64,000 nucleotides of DNA from Aliivibrio finisterrensis_A (GTDB taxonomy: Bacteria > Pseudomonadota > Gammaproteobacteria > Enterobacterales > Vibrionaceae), in assembly GCF_004167675.1 (NCBI RefSeq), contig NZ_SEZQ01000002.1. One strand, written 5' to 3'. The notes under the pieces were generated by a model. It did not search any database. It was not told where the DNA came from and saw only the letters and a list, made by a program, of their open reading frames with translations. Positions 16,466 through 25,680 of the stretch are shown here, piece after piece. The first letter of the stretch is position 1. The number at the start of each line of letters is the position of its first letter. The translations under genes were made by a program, and so were the position numbers.

Positions 16466-17225
16466 ATGGATAAATTAAGTAGTGAGATTTGTGAGGTAAT
16501 TAAGAAGGAATTAAAAAAAGCGGGTTTTTCTTATAAAGAATTATCTATAAACATAGGAGTATCTGAAGTTAGTATAAAGAGAATGCTAAATGGGCATCAA
16601 TCTTTATCTATTTTAAGAGTGTCTGAGATTGCAGGTGTAATTCAGGTATCATTGTCTTATATCATTTCTGAAGCAGAAAAAAACATAGCATCTGTCCCTT
16701 TGTTCACCAAAGAACAGGATATTGCTTTTACTAAATCACCTGAATTATATACATTATTATAATAGTATTCTTAGTGAGAAAATGAACTCAAAGCAATTAA
16801 TGGATTTCTATGGTTTAAATGAATCGTCAATGTACCTTTATTTACGAGAGTTAGAAAAATTAGACTTACTATCAATTATTTCCAATCTAACATTCAAGTT
16901 AGTTGTACCAAGACATATTGCTTTTCCTGATTCGTCAAGATTTCAAATATATTATAAAAATCATGTGATTGATGGATTAAAAAAAAGAGTTGAATACGTA
17001 AATCCATTGAAAAAAAATGCTTATTTTATCACGAGTAAGTTACGCTTAACGGAAGAAGAGTTTCACCAATATAACTTAAAATTAGAGGAGTTAATGATGG
17101 ACGCTTTAAAGTTGAGTCAAACAAGAAATGCATCAACGGGTAATACTTTTGAATACACAATTGTAGATATGGGAGCAAAAGGTACTTATCATCCAGAATT
17201 AAAAAAACCTGAAAATATTACGTGA
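16466..17225 (+). pseudogene. XRE-type transcriptional regulator split by a frameshift
   Basis: Two overlapping frames read as one protein. 16466-16762 encodes 98 residues with a Cro/C1 helix-turn-helix (FSYKELSINIGVSEVSIKRML) and ends in SPELYTLL-stop. The continuation, in the +1 frame, has no ATG of its own until well inside and runs to 17225: YYNSILSEKMNSKQLMDFYGLNESSMYLYLRELEKLDLL, a second winged-helix-like unit, then a helical tail. Intact relatives of this two-HTH regulator, as I recall them from Vibrio, are ~240 residues in one frame. Removing one base in the ACATTATTATAAT run near 16755 would join the frames. It may be a true pseudogene, a sequencing error or a recoding site. The product was probably the regulator of the divergent YadA-like unit. 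Confidence 0.7.
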
Positions 17226-17241
17226 GTATTCAATTTATACA

Positions 17242-17264
17242 TTCGCCCCATCGGTTGAGGCGAA
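17242..17264. terminator. Weak hairpin between the XRE regulator and the permease gene
   Basis: TTCGCC and GGCGAA form a 6-bp stem with an 11-nt loop between two convergent genes. It has no T run, so terminator function is uncertain. Confidence 0.35.
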
Positions 17265-17286
17265 GTGATGACTATAAATAAATTGG

Positions 17287-18489
17287 TTACATCTCAAACA
17301 AGAAATAGTAACCATAACCAACCACAAAGGCAGGGACTGCTGAGTAAAAGGTCGCAACCATTGCCGCTTTTGGTGCTAGTGCAATAGCAGGGAATAGTGC
17401 GTCACCATCGTTTGAGATTGCATTTGAAAGCTGTGCTGACATTGGCATCGCCCCGGATAAATACAGACTAGTCACTAAAATCTGAGGTCCACAACCCGGA
17501 AGTAAACCAATTGCTAAGCCAATCAGTGGCATCCACATTCCATAACCTAAAAATACCGTGTGTAAATCGATGCCAGAGAAGTAGGTTGATAGCTCAAAAA
17601 TTAAGAAAGCGACAATTACCCAAGCAGAGACAAAATTGGTGTCTTGTGCCGCCTTTTGCATTGGATGAGAACTTACACACTTATTATCTTCTGAAACCGT
17701 TGATTGATAATCACTGATCTCTTTGGTTAACGACCATAACATCATGCTGCCTATCGCTAATATTGCCCCAATCCATTCAATGCTGTGTTGTGGTAAATGA
17801 AACAGTTGATTGATATCTACTTGGAACGAACCTAGTAGGGCAATCACTGTTGCAGGAATTAATACCCATTTCCAAAATACACCCTGTAAGTTGATCGCCT
17901 TTACTTGTAAGCATGACGTGTTTTGCTCTGAATTTTCAACTGTCTGATCTTGTTGTTTATCTTGGGTCTCAGGACGTAAAAAATCGTCTTTATGTAATGC
18001 ATTTACAACCATACCTGAGATGGCACCAACCACAACACCGAGTGCCATTACGCCAAATCCTACTTTAGGTTGTGCTGCAATTAATAAGAAAGCGGCATCA
18101 CCCATGGTCGCCGTTAATACTGCGACGACTGAGCCAAAACCTACTTTACCGCTGATGTATTGAGTGGTCACCACTATCGCACCGCCACAACCCGGTAAGG
18201 CACCAAGTAATGAAGAAAAGACGACTTGATTGGTACGAGATTTATTATAAAGCGCAGTAATACGGTTGTTTTTACCCATTATATTCGATAGGTAATGATA
18301 GATAACCAATGTGAAAGCTACGTAGGTAGATACCGCCCAAAAGGCATCAGATAACGTTGTGACGGTGATTTCCCGTGTTGTCTCTGCACCTACTAAAGCT
18401 AATAAAGTAATAGGCAATAATAGACGTTTGTATTGCAGAGAAAACTGTGAAAACGAAAATGAGTGTGAAAATTTATGAGTAGTTATCAT
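17287..18489 (-). CDS. PF11449-type (ArsP_2) heavy-metal permease, putative manganese transporter
   Basis: 400 residues with ~10 membrane segments in two similar halves. Each half has a PGCGG/PGCGPQ-type motif (LGALPGCGGAIVVTT and IGLLPGCGPQILVTS) followed by a Gly-Asp pair (ATMGDAAFLL and SNDGDALFPA). This duplicated PGCG..GD pattern is what I associate with the PF11449 family, annotated as putative manganese or heavy-metal exporters; experimental support is thin. A polar loop of ~60 residues links the halves. The start is ATG (MITTHKFSHSF), with a His-rich N terminus that may bind metal. A textbook 7-1-7 Fur box lies 48 bp upstream, so control by Fur or the related Mur is likely. Confidence 0.78.
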   Translation of the reverse strand: MITTHKFSHSFSFSQFSLQYKRLLLPITLLALVGAETTREITVTTLSDAFWAVSTYVAFTLVIYHYLSNIMGKNNRITALYNKSRTNQVVFSSLLGALPGCGGAIVVTTQYISGKVGFGSVVAVLTATMGDAAFLLIAAQPKVGFGVMALGVVVGAISGMVVNALHKDDFLRPETQDKQQDQTVENSEQNTSCLQVKAINLQGVFWKWVLIPATVIALLGSFQVDINQLFHLPQHSIEWIGAILAIGSMMLWSLTKEISDYQSTVSEDNKCVSSHPMQKAAQDTNFVSAWVIVAFLIFELSTYFSGIDLHTVFLGYGMWMPLIGLAIGLLPGCGPQILVTSLYLSGAMPMSAQLSNAISNDGDALFPAIALAPKAAMVATFYSAVPAFVVGYGYYFLFEM

Positions 18490-18536
18490 AATAATAAAGC
18501 CATCAGTAAATGCGAATGGTTATTAGTATATGTAAA

Positions 18537-18551
18537 TGAGAATTATTATCA
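18537..18551. promoter_or_regulatory. Fur/Mur box upstream of the metal permease
   Basis: TGAGAATTATTATCA matches the 7-1-7 Fur consensus TGANAATNATTNTCA at every defined position. It lies 48 bp before the permease start and 273 bp from astB, so the permease is the likely target. The rest of the 334-bp gap up to astB shows nothing else I can assign. Confidence 0.75.
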
Positions 18552-18823
18552 ACTATCATTTCAATAGCTTTTACCGATGGATAAATTAATTTTATGGAAA
18601 CAGATTGATTAGCATAAAAGTCTGCATAGTTATTTGATAACAGAGAATAGTTAATTAAAAGTCATTAAATGTTAAATAAAAGTTGTGATTGTGCGCTTGT
18701 TTGGTAAGATCAAATGCTGACGAAATCAAGAAATTTGATAGTATCGGCTACTAGAGTGGGCCAGAGAGCTTACTAAGTAATAACTTTTATACAGTTAAAA
18801 GTGATACAGTCATGAGGGAATAT

Positions 18824-20158
18824 ATGAAAGCAGTTGAAGCGAATTTTGATGGCCTTGTTGGGCCAACGCATAACTACAGTGGTTTATCGGTAGGGAATAT
18901 TGCCTCTAAAAATAATAAATCTGGTGCATCGAACCCAAAACAAGCCGTAAAGCAAGGCCTAGAAAAGATGAAAGCTCTGCATGATATGGGCTTTGTTCAA
19001 GGAGTATTAGCACCACAAGAGCGTCCAGATATTCATACTCTACGCCGTTTAGGTTTTTCTGGTTCAGACGCTGAGGTGCTACAGAAATCTCATCAATATT
19101 CACCTCAATTGCTTGCTGCATGTAGCTCAGCGTCAAGTATGTGGACAGCAAACGCAGGTACGGTTTCTCCAAGTGCAGATACCTCTGATGGCAAAGTCCA
19201 TTTTACTCCTGCTAACTTAATTAATAAGTTTCATCGTTCAATTGAAGATGAAGTCACTGGCAATATTTTAAAAGCCACGTTTGCAGATGAAAAACACTTT
19301 GCTCACCATGAAGCGTTGCCACACAGTGATTACTTTGGTGATGAAGGTGCAGCAAACCACACTCGTTTTTGTAATGAATATGGAGAACAAGGCGTTGAGT
19401 TCTTTGTTTTTGGTAAAAGTGCGTTTGATGAGAGCTACCTTGCTCCGAAAAAATACCCAGCACGCCAGACATTAGAAGCCAGTGAAGCGATTGCACGAAC
19501 GCATGGTTTACGCGATCAATTTACGGTGTTTGCACAACAGAATCCTGATGTGATTGACCAAGGTGTATTCCATAATGATGTTATTGCTGTTGGTAATAAG
19601 AATACCTTATTTTGCCATCAACAAGCATTTTTGAATCAAGAACAAGTGAAGTTAGATCTAAGTGCTTCTTATGGATCTGGCTTTAATGTTATTGAGGTTC
19701 CAACAGATAAAGTGTCGGTGCAAGATGCGGTCGAAACTTACCTGTTTAACAGTCAGCTAATCACTAAATCGGATGGGACTACCTTGATCATTCTTCCGCA
19801 ACATTGTCGTGAGAACCCAAGAGTATGGGCGTATCTAAATGAGCTAGTAGAACAAAAACGCGGCATTGATGAGTTGCATACCTTTGATTTAAAACAGAGC
19901 ATGCAAAATGGCGGTGGGCCAGCGTGTTTACGTCTCCGTGTGGTGTTAAATGAAGCAGAGCAAAAAGCACTAAATCAACATACCTTGATGAACGATCAGC
20001 TGTTTACAACGTTAAATCTGTGGGCTGATAAGCACTACCGTGATCGTATTGAAGATAAAGATCTTGCGGATCCACAGTTATTATTAGAATCACGAGCAGC
20101 GTTGGATGAGTTAACACAAATCATGCAGCTTGGTTCTGTGTATCCTTTCCAAAGATAA
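18824..20158 (+). CDS. astB: N-succinylarginine dihydrolase
   Basis: Second enzyme of the arginine succinyltransferase pathway: hydrolyses N2-succinyl-L-arginine to N2-succinylornithine, CO2 and two ammonia. 444 residues, close to the 447 of E. coli AstB. Strong family signatures are present (EANFDGLVGPTHNYSGLSVGN; NGGGPACLRLRVVL), with the amidinotransferase-type catalytic Cys/His region intact. The ATG at 18824 has GAGGGA five bases upstream and matches the family start; the ATG at 18812 does not. No other ast gene (astC, astA, astD, astE) is in the window, so it is an orphan here. The speA-speB arginine-use genes lie 20 kb away. Confidence 0.94.
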   Translation: MKAVEANFDGLVGPTHNYSGLSVGNIASKNNKSGASNPKQAVKQGLEKMKALHDMGFVQGVLAPQERPDIHTLRRLGFSGSDAEVLQKSHQYSPQLLAACSSASSMWTANAGTVSPSADTSDGKVHFTPANLINKFHRSIEDEVTGNILKATFADEKHFAHHEALPHSDYFGDEGAANHTRFCNEYGEQGVEFFVFGKSAFDESYLAPKKYPARQTLEASEAIARTHGLRDQFTVFAQQNPDVIDQGVFHNDVIAVGNKNTLFCHQQAFLNQEQVKLDLSASYGSGFNVIEVPTDKVSVQDAVETYLFNSQLITKSDGTTLIILPQHCRENPRVWAYLNELVEQKRGIDELHTFDLKQSMQNGGGPACLRLRVVLNEAEQKALNQHTLMNDQLFTTLNLWADKHYRDRIEDKDLADPQLLLESRAALDELTQIMQLGSVYPFQR

Positions 20159-20163
20159 CTGAT

Positions 20164-20242
20164 AAATGGCTTTATATCAGATAATGCTTAAGAGAATTAA
20201 GTCGTATGCTAAGTTTACATTTGATTATAGAGCCATTTTTTC
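20164..20242. terminator. Bidirectional terminator between astB and nasA
   Basis: AAATGGCT at 20164-20171 pairs with AGCCATTT at 20231-20238, followed by a T run. An inner hairpin (CTTAA..TTAAG) fills part of the long loop. The two flanking genes are convergent. Confidence 0.55.
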
Positions 20243-20261
20243 CTGAGCTATTTCTGATCAA

Positions 20262-22751
20262 TTACTTACTGTAATTGGTATAAAAAAAGTGAGATTCTAA
20301 CGCTTCATAATCTTGGTGTTGATTGAGTGCCAATAACCACTCCTTCTGGCTGCTTTCTATTTTATGACTCACAATAAATGCAGCCTGTAAGTGAGCATTA
20401 GTCAGTACGATTTGACGATATTCTCCTTTTGGCTCTAGTATTAGTTTCTTATCAATCTTATTGTTTTTATTGTCTAACAAATTACTTAATAGGATTATTA
20501 ATTCTATTGTGTTCAGTGTGCTAGCAATGCGATATAAATAGCCATTTGGTATTTTCTCTACCACCCAATAATCAAAGTTTCCGGTGTTTATTTTAGTTCT
20601 AGTGATAAATAAGGCTTCGCTCTTGTGTTGCCATGTTTTGATATTAACAGGTGTGTGTTTGAACTCCGGTTGGCCTGATATCTCATCTATGTATGAGTGA
20701 ATTAATAGGCAAGGCTTGCTGTTTTTAGCCGTTGAACTGTTCCAATGAATTGGCATAAATAGGGAGGACTCCGCAATGTCGTCGGTGATTTTTACTCGTG
20801 CTTGAATTTCACTGTTTACATTGTAAATCGTCGCTATATGGTCGTTTGCGAGCTGATATGCCTTTGCCGTATTAGGATGAATTTGCACAAAAGGCTCAGG
20901 AGAGTGAGAGGCTAATGTTTCTGATAATCCCGTTCGGCTCATGGTGTGCCAGTGATCTCGTGTTCTTCCCGTATTTAGTAGTAAAGGGAAAGTAGCGGTT
21001 GTGTCTTGTTGAGGAGGCAGGTAGTTGACTGCAATGAAACGTGCTTTTTTATCTGCAGTATAAAATTGCCCATCAGAAAATAAACGTTGATGTTCAATGT
21101 TGGTTTGTAACTCTAATACTGGCCATTGCTGAGGCGATAATTCACTGTAGCCTTGGTCATCTAGCATTGTTAAGCCAATTAAATTAAGATCTCTAGGCTT
21201 ATCTTTCTGCCCTAATGTGGTCATCTGTGCGTATTCTTTAAATACATCACCCTCATGTCGATAATTAAATTGCTTTTTAAAGCCCATTTGTTGTGCAACT
21301 TGAGAGATTATCCACCAATCAGGTTTGGCTTGTTCAGGGCTGGGTAAGATACGGCGTTGACGTGAGATCCTTCGTTCTGAATTCGTCACCGTGCCTGATT
21401 TTTCACTCCAACCTTGAGCAGGAAGCACCACATCGGCAAATTCCATGGTATCGGTGTTATTGATGCAATCAGAAACCACAACAAAAGGACATTTGCTTAA
21501 AGCGGAGATGACTTTTTGACTATCAGGTAAGCTCACCACAGGATTAGTGGCCATGATCCAAATTGCTTTTATCTTTCCGTTATCCATTGCATCAAACAGA
21601 TCAATCGCTTTTATCCCTTCTTTTATTGCAAGAGAGTCTGTTTGCCAAAAATCAGAGATCAATTGATGATGTGCTGGATCATCAAACTCCATATGGGCGG
21701 CAAGGGTGTTGGCTAATCCGCCGACTTCACGGCCTCCCATTGCGTTTGGCTGACCGGTAATAGAGAAAGGACCACAGCCTTGATAACCGATTTTCCCCGT
21801 AGCTAAATGGCAATTAAGAATACTATTTACTTTATCCGATCCCTGTGATGATTGGTTTACACCTTGAGAGTAAATGGTCATTACTTTGTTATATTGGGAA
21901 AACCATTGATAAAATTGCTCAATTCTACAATAGTCAATATTAGTTATTTCTTCTATGATGTTATTATTTTCGATGCTTTTAATTGCATTATCGAAGCCGT
22001 TAGTGTGTTTTTTTATGTAATCATGGTTAAGTTTATTGTGCTTGGCAAGGTAGCTAAGTAAGCCATTGAATAAAGCCACATCGGATCCTGAACGAATAGG
22101 AAGGTGGAGATCTGCAATGTCACAAGTCTCCGTTTTACGAGGGTCAATAACGACAATTTTTAGATCAGGGTTATTTTGTTTTGCTGTTCGTAAGCGTTGA
22201 AATAAAACGGGATGACACCAAGCCAAGTTTGATCCGGTAATAACAACTAACTCGGCGTGTTCAAGATCATCATAACAGATGGGAACCGTATCACTGCCAA
22301 ATGCACGTTTATGTCCAACCACGCTAGAAGCCATACAAAGTCGTGAGTTACTGTCGATATTAGCACTGCCGATAAATCCCTTCATTAGCTTATTTGCGAC
22401 ATAGTAATCTTCAGTTAACAGTTGTCCTGAAACATAAAAGGCGACAGAATCAGGACCGTATTTTTCTATGGTTTGCTGAAATTGCTCTGCAATGTGTTGA
22501 GTTACTTCAGGCCAATGAGTAACCGATAGAGTATGATCTTTTTTAGCTCTTAACATAGGATGAAGGAGGCGATTATCACTCTTTACTGTCTCACCTAATG
22601 CGGCTCCTTTTGTGCATAAACGACCATAATTGGAAGGGTGCTCTTTATCTCCTCTGATGGTTAATGACCCGTCAGAATTAGGAATAGCTTCGACGCCACA
22701 GCCAACACCACAATAGGCACAGGTGGTTTTTATCCATTTATCATCACTCAT
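20262..22751 (-). CDS. nasA: Assimilatory nitrate reductase, catalytic molybdopterin subunit
   Basis: Reduces nitrate to nitrite in the cytoplasm. 829 residues. The N-terminal [4Fe-4S] motif is Cys11-x2-Cys14-x3-Cys18-x(~27)-Cys (TTCAYCGVGCG..GRLCTKG). The bis-MGD domains follow (SNLAWCHPVLFQRL; GREVGGLANTLAAHM; DVVLPAQGWSEKSGTVTNSERR, typical of NasA/FdhF-type enzymes), then the molybdopterin dinucleotide-binding domain (LNTGRTRDHWHTMSRTG). The extra C-terminal [2Fe-2S] BFD-like domain of Klebsiella NasA is not recognisable: the last ~110 residues lack the needed cysteines. The electron donor is not encoded next to it. It is divergent from nirB, so nitrate and nitrite reductase genes share a 383-bp control region. 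Confidence 0.92.
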   Translation of the reverse strand: MSDDKWIKTTCAYCGVGCGVEAIPNSDGSLTIRGDKEHPSNYGRLCTKGAALGETVKSDNRLLHPMLRAKKDHTLSVTHWPEVTQHIAEQFQQTIEKYGPDSVAFYVSGQLLTEDYYVANKLMKGFIGSANIDSNSRLCMASSVVGHKRAFGSDTVPICYDDLEHAELVVITGSNLAWCHPVLFQRLRTAKQNNPDLKIVVIDPRKTETCDIADLHLPIRSGSDVALFNGLLSYLAKHNKLNHDYIKKHTNGFDNAIKSIENNNIIEEITNIDYCRIEQFYQWFSQYNKVMTIYSQGVNQSSQGSDKVNSILNCHLATGKIGYQGCGPFSITGQPNAMGGREVGGLANTLAAHMEFDDPAHHQLISDFWQTDSLAIKEGIKAIDLFDAMDNGKIKAIWIMATNPVVSLPDSQKVISALSKCPFVVVSDCINNTDTMEFADVVLPAQGWSEKSGTVTNSERRISRQRRILPSPEQAKPDWWIISQVAQQMGFKKQFNYRHEGDVFKEYAQMTTLGQKDKPRDLNLIGLTMLDDQGYSELSPQQWPVLELQTNIEHQRLFSDGQFYTADKKARFIAVNYLPPQQDTTATFPLLLNTGRTRDHWHTMSRTGLSETLASHSPEPFVQIHPNTAKAYQLANDHIATIYNVNSEIQARVKITDDIAESSLFMPIHWNSSTAKNSKPCLLIHSYIDEISGQPEFKHTPVNIKTWQHKSEALFITRTKINTGNFDYWVVEKIPNGYLYRIASTLNTIELIILLSNLLDNKNNKIDKKLILEPKGEYRQIVLTNAHLQAAFIVSHKIESSQKEWLLALNQHQDYEALESHFFYTNYSK

Positions 22752-23134
22752 CTTTATTCCTTATTAAAATGCTATTAATAAAGATAGAGCAAAGTTTGAG
22801 CCATTATTTTTCTATTTTAAAATGAGTGGGAATTTAAATGTTATTGTTATTATTCAGTGGTTTATTGTTTTCGTGATGACGTTTTAGATTACTTCTTATC
22901 CTAGAGTGATAACTTTAATTTAATAATTGCACTGTTTTAGATAAAAATGCACTACAAGTGAGCATTTTTAGTTATTTTAAATGTCTTTATGTTTTGTTTT
23001 TCCTGATGTTACTAGAGGGTTTATTTTTTAACTTATTGAAATTAATTGATAATTTAAATTTGTTTACCTTGTTTTATTGAGGGTGGCACTCTCTTTGCTG
23101 AATGTGTTTATACATTTTAAAAAAGGATAGCCAT
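22752..23134. promoter_or_regulatory. Divergent nasA / nirB control region
   Basis: A 383-bp gap with a strong hairpin near 22944-22974: TAAAAATG and CATTTTTA, with an inner CACT-ACA-AGTG stem. It is T-rich on both strands and could act as a leader terminator of the kind used with NasR/NasT antitermination, but I do not see the paired hexaloops of a classic ANTAR target. I found no confident NarL/NarP heptamer pair, FNR site or sigma-54 promoter by eye. Confidence 0.4.
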
Positions 23135-25669
23135 ATGAGTAAGCAAAGGATTGTTGTGGTTGGTAATGGCATGGTAGGGCATAAATTTATCGAAACCCTC
23201 TTGGCCTCATCACAAAAAGAAATGGAAATTATCACCTTTTCAGAAGAGCCGAGATTGGCATATGACCGCGTGCAATTAACGTCTTATTTAACAGGTAAAA
23301 CAGCCGATGATTTAGCACTGACAACGAATGATTATTATCAACAAAATGGAGTTAAATTCGTTATTAATGAAAAGGTGATCCGTCTTGATTGCGCTAAAAA
23401 TCAAATATTGACCGATAAAGGTCGAATTGAAAGCTACGATAAATTGATACTTGCTACTGGGTCTTATCCTTTTGTTCCGCCGATCCCTGGTAATGATCAA
23501 GAGCATTGCCATGTGTATCGAACATTGGAAGATTTAGAGGCCATTAAATCTTCAAGTAAAAAAAGTAAAACAGGGGTGGTCATTGGTGGTGGATTATTAG
23601 GGTTAGAGGCGGCTAATGCGGTACAAAACCTTGGTTTGAATACTCATGTTGTTGAGTTTGCGCCTCGATTAATGGCAGTACAGCTCGATGAAGGCGGAGG
23701 CGCTTTATTACGTCGTAAAATTGAAGACTTAGGGGTGTCAGTTCATACCGAAAAAGCGACCACAGAAATTATTGCAGGCGAGACATCTCGCTATCGAATG
23801 AACTTTGCGGATGGCTCTCATTTAGAAACCGATATGATCGTTTTTTCTGCGGGTATTCGACCACAAGATACATTAGCAAAAGGGACTGAAATCCAACTGG
23901 GAGAGCGAGGTGGAATTGCGATTAATGATCAGTGCCAAACTTCGGTTGATAACGTATACGCTATTGGTGAATGTGCGTTATGGCAACAGAAGATCTTTGG
24001 CCTAGTAGCCCCTGGCTATCAAATGGCTAAAGTAGCAGCCAGTCATATTTTAGGCGAAAGTGCAGAGTTTTCTGGTGCGGATATGAGTACAAAGTTAAAG
24101 CTATTAGGCGTAGATGTCGCCAGTATTGGAGAGGTTCATGGTAAAACAGAGGGCGCGCAATCTTATACTTATCATGATGAAATAGAGCAAGTGTATAAAC
24201 GACTTATTATTTCAAAAGATGGTAAGAAAATTGTGGGAGCAGTACTTGTTGGCGATGCTGATGCCTATGGCACGCTACTGCAATTAAAGCAAAATGACAT
24301 GCCATTGCCAGAGCAACCTTCCGTCTTAATTTTACCCAATGTAAAAGAAGATAATTCATCAGCAATGGGCGTTGAAGCCCTACCTGATACCGCGGTAATT
24401 TGTTCGTGTTTTGATGTAACTAAAGGCGATATAAAGCAAGCGGTAAGCGTTGGCTGCACCAGTATGTCGATGCTAAAAGAAACCACAAATGCCTCTACTG
24501 GGTGTGGTGGTTGTTCTGCTCTAACAAAGCAAGTATTAGACAGTGAGTTAAGTCAGCTAGGTGTCGAGGTTAATAACCATTTATGTGAGCACTTTTCTTA
24601 TTCTCGACAAGAACTAGCGGATATTATCCGTATCAATAAGATTAGTACTTTTGATGAAGTGCTAAACAGTCACGGTTCTGGTCTAGGCTGCATTACATGT
24701 AAACCAGCGATTGGGTCAATTTTGGCTTCTTATTGGAATGAATACGTTCTTGAAAACCATCACGCAGAGTTGCAAGACACGAATGATATTTATCTTGGTA
24801 ATATGCAAAAAGATGGCACTTATTCGGTTGTCCCACGTATTGCTGGGGGAGAGATCACCCCTGATAAATTGATCGTGTTGGGAGAGGTAGCAAAAGAGTT
24901 TGATTTATATACCAAGATCACGGGTGGGCAACGCGTAGATCTGTTTGGTGCGCATCTTAGTGAACTGCCTGTTATTTGGAAAAAACTGATTGATGCCGGA
25001 TTTGAGACGGGCCATGCCTATGGTAAATCAGTGCGAACCGTTAAGTCGTGTGTTGGTAGTACATGGTGTCGCTATGGTGTTAATGACAGCGTTGGTTTAG
25101 CGATTAAATTAGAGAACCGATACAAAGGGTTGCGCTCTCCTCATAAGATAAAATTTGCGGTTTCTGGTTGTACTCGCGAGTGTGCAGAAGCGCAGTCAAA
25201 AGACATTGGCGTTATCGCGACAGATAAAGGCTGGAACTTATATGTGTGTGGAAATGGTGGAATGCGCCCACGTCATGGGGACTTGTTCGTTACTGATTTA
25301 GATGAAGATACGTTAATTGCTTATATCGACCGGATCTTAATGTTTTATATTCGTACCGCTGACCGCCTGCAACGTACCTCTGTCTGGCTTGAAAATCTTG
25401 AGGGCGGATTGGAGTATTTGAGAACTGTCATTATCGACGATTCACTCCATTTAGCTGAAACGCTAGAGAAAGAAATGGCACATAACATTGGAAATTATCA
25501 ATGTGAATGGAAAACCACGATTGAAAATCCTGAGAAACTGAAACGATTCCAACACTACATCAATAGTAATGATGTAGATGAAGGGGTTAAGTTTGTAAAA
25601 GTTCGCGAGCAAAAATCCCCCAAAGATAAAAGCGACAGCTCTGCTATTGAAATTACACTGGTTGAATAA
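23135..25669 (+). CDS. nirB: Assimilatory NAD(P)H nitrite reductase, large subunit
   Basis: Six-electron reduction of nitrite to ammonium in the cytoplasm. 844 residues from the ATG at 23135, which has AAAGGATA upstream; an earlier in-frame start at 23102 lacks a site. Domain order: FAD/NAD(P)H oxidoreductase (VVVGNGMVGHKF; GVVIGGGLLGLEAAN), two BFD-like Fe-S regions (VICSCFDVTKGDI..GCGGC, and GLGCITCKP), the ferredoxin-like repeat, then the sirohaem/[4Fe-4S] domain (TVKSCVGSTWCRYG and VSGCTRECAEAQ, all four Cys present). Length and motifs are standard. It starts the operon nirB-nirD-transporter-PP2C/kinase, with 11 bp to nirD. Confidence 0.95.
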   Translation: MSKQRIVVVGNGMVGHKFIETLLASSQKEMEIITFSEEPRLAYDRVQLTSYLTGKTADDLALTTNDYYQQNGVKFVINEKVIRLDCAKNQILTDKGRIESYDKLILATGSYPFVPPIPGNDQEHCHVYRTLEDLEAIKSSSKKSKTGVVIGGGLLGLEAANAVQNLGLNTHVVEFAPRLMAVQLDEGGGALLRRKIEDLGVSVHTEKATTEIIAGETSRYRMNFADGSHLETDMIVFSAGIRPQDTLAKGTEIQLGERGGIAINDQCQTSVDNVYAIGECALWQQKIFGLVAPGYQMAKVAASHILGESAEFSGADMSTKLKLLGVDVASIGEVHGKTEGAQSYTYHDEIEQVYKRLIISKDGKKIVGAVLVGDADAYGTLLQLKQNDMPLPEQPSVLILPNVKEDNSSAMGVEALPDTAVICSCFDVTKGDIKQAVSVGCTSMSMLKETTNASTGCGGCSALTKQVLDSELSQLGVEVNNHLCEHFSYSRQELADIIRINKISTFDEVLNSHGSGLGCITCKPAIGSILASYWNEYVLENHHAELQDTNDIYLGNMQKDGTYSVVPRIAGGEITPDKLIVLGEVAKEFDLYTKITGGQRVDLFGAHLSELPVIWKKLIDAGFETGHAYGKSVRTVKSCVGSTWCRYGVNDSVGLAIKLENRYKGLRSPHKIKFAVSGCTRECAEAQSKDIGVIATDKGWNLYVCGNGGMRPRHGDLFVTDLDEDTLIAYIDRILMFYIRTADRLQRTSVWLENLEGGLEYLRTVIIDDSLHLAETLEKEMAHNIGNYQCEWKTTIENPEKLKRFQHYINSNDVDEGVKFVKVREQKSPKDKSDSSAIEITLVE

Positions 25670-25680
25670 GGAAGAAAAAT

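Noticed and set aside
22752..23134. FNR, NarL/NarP or sigma-54 sites between nasA and nirB
   Set aside because: Only AT-rich partial matches were found by eye; none reached a convincing two-half-site match.
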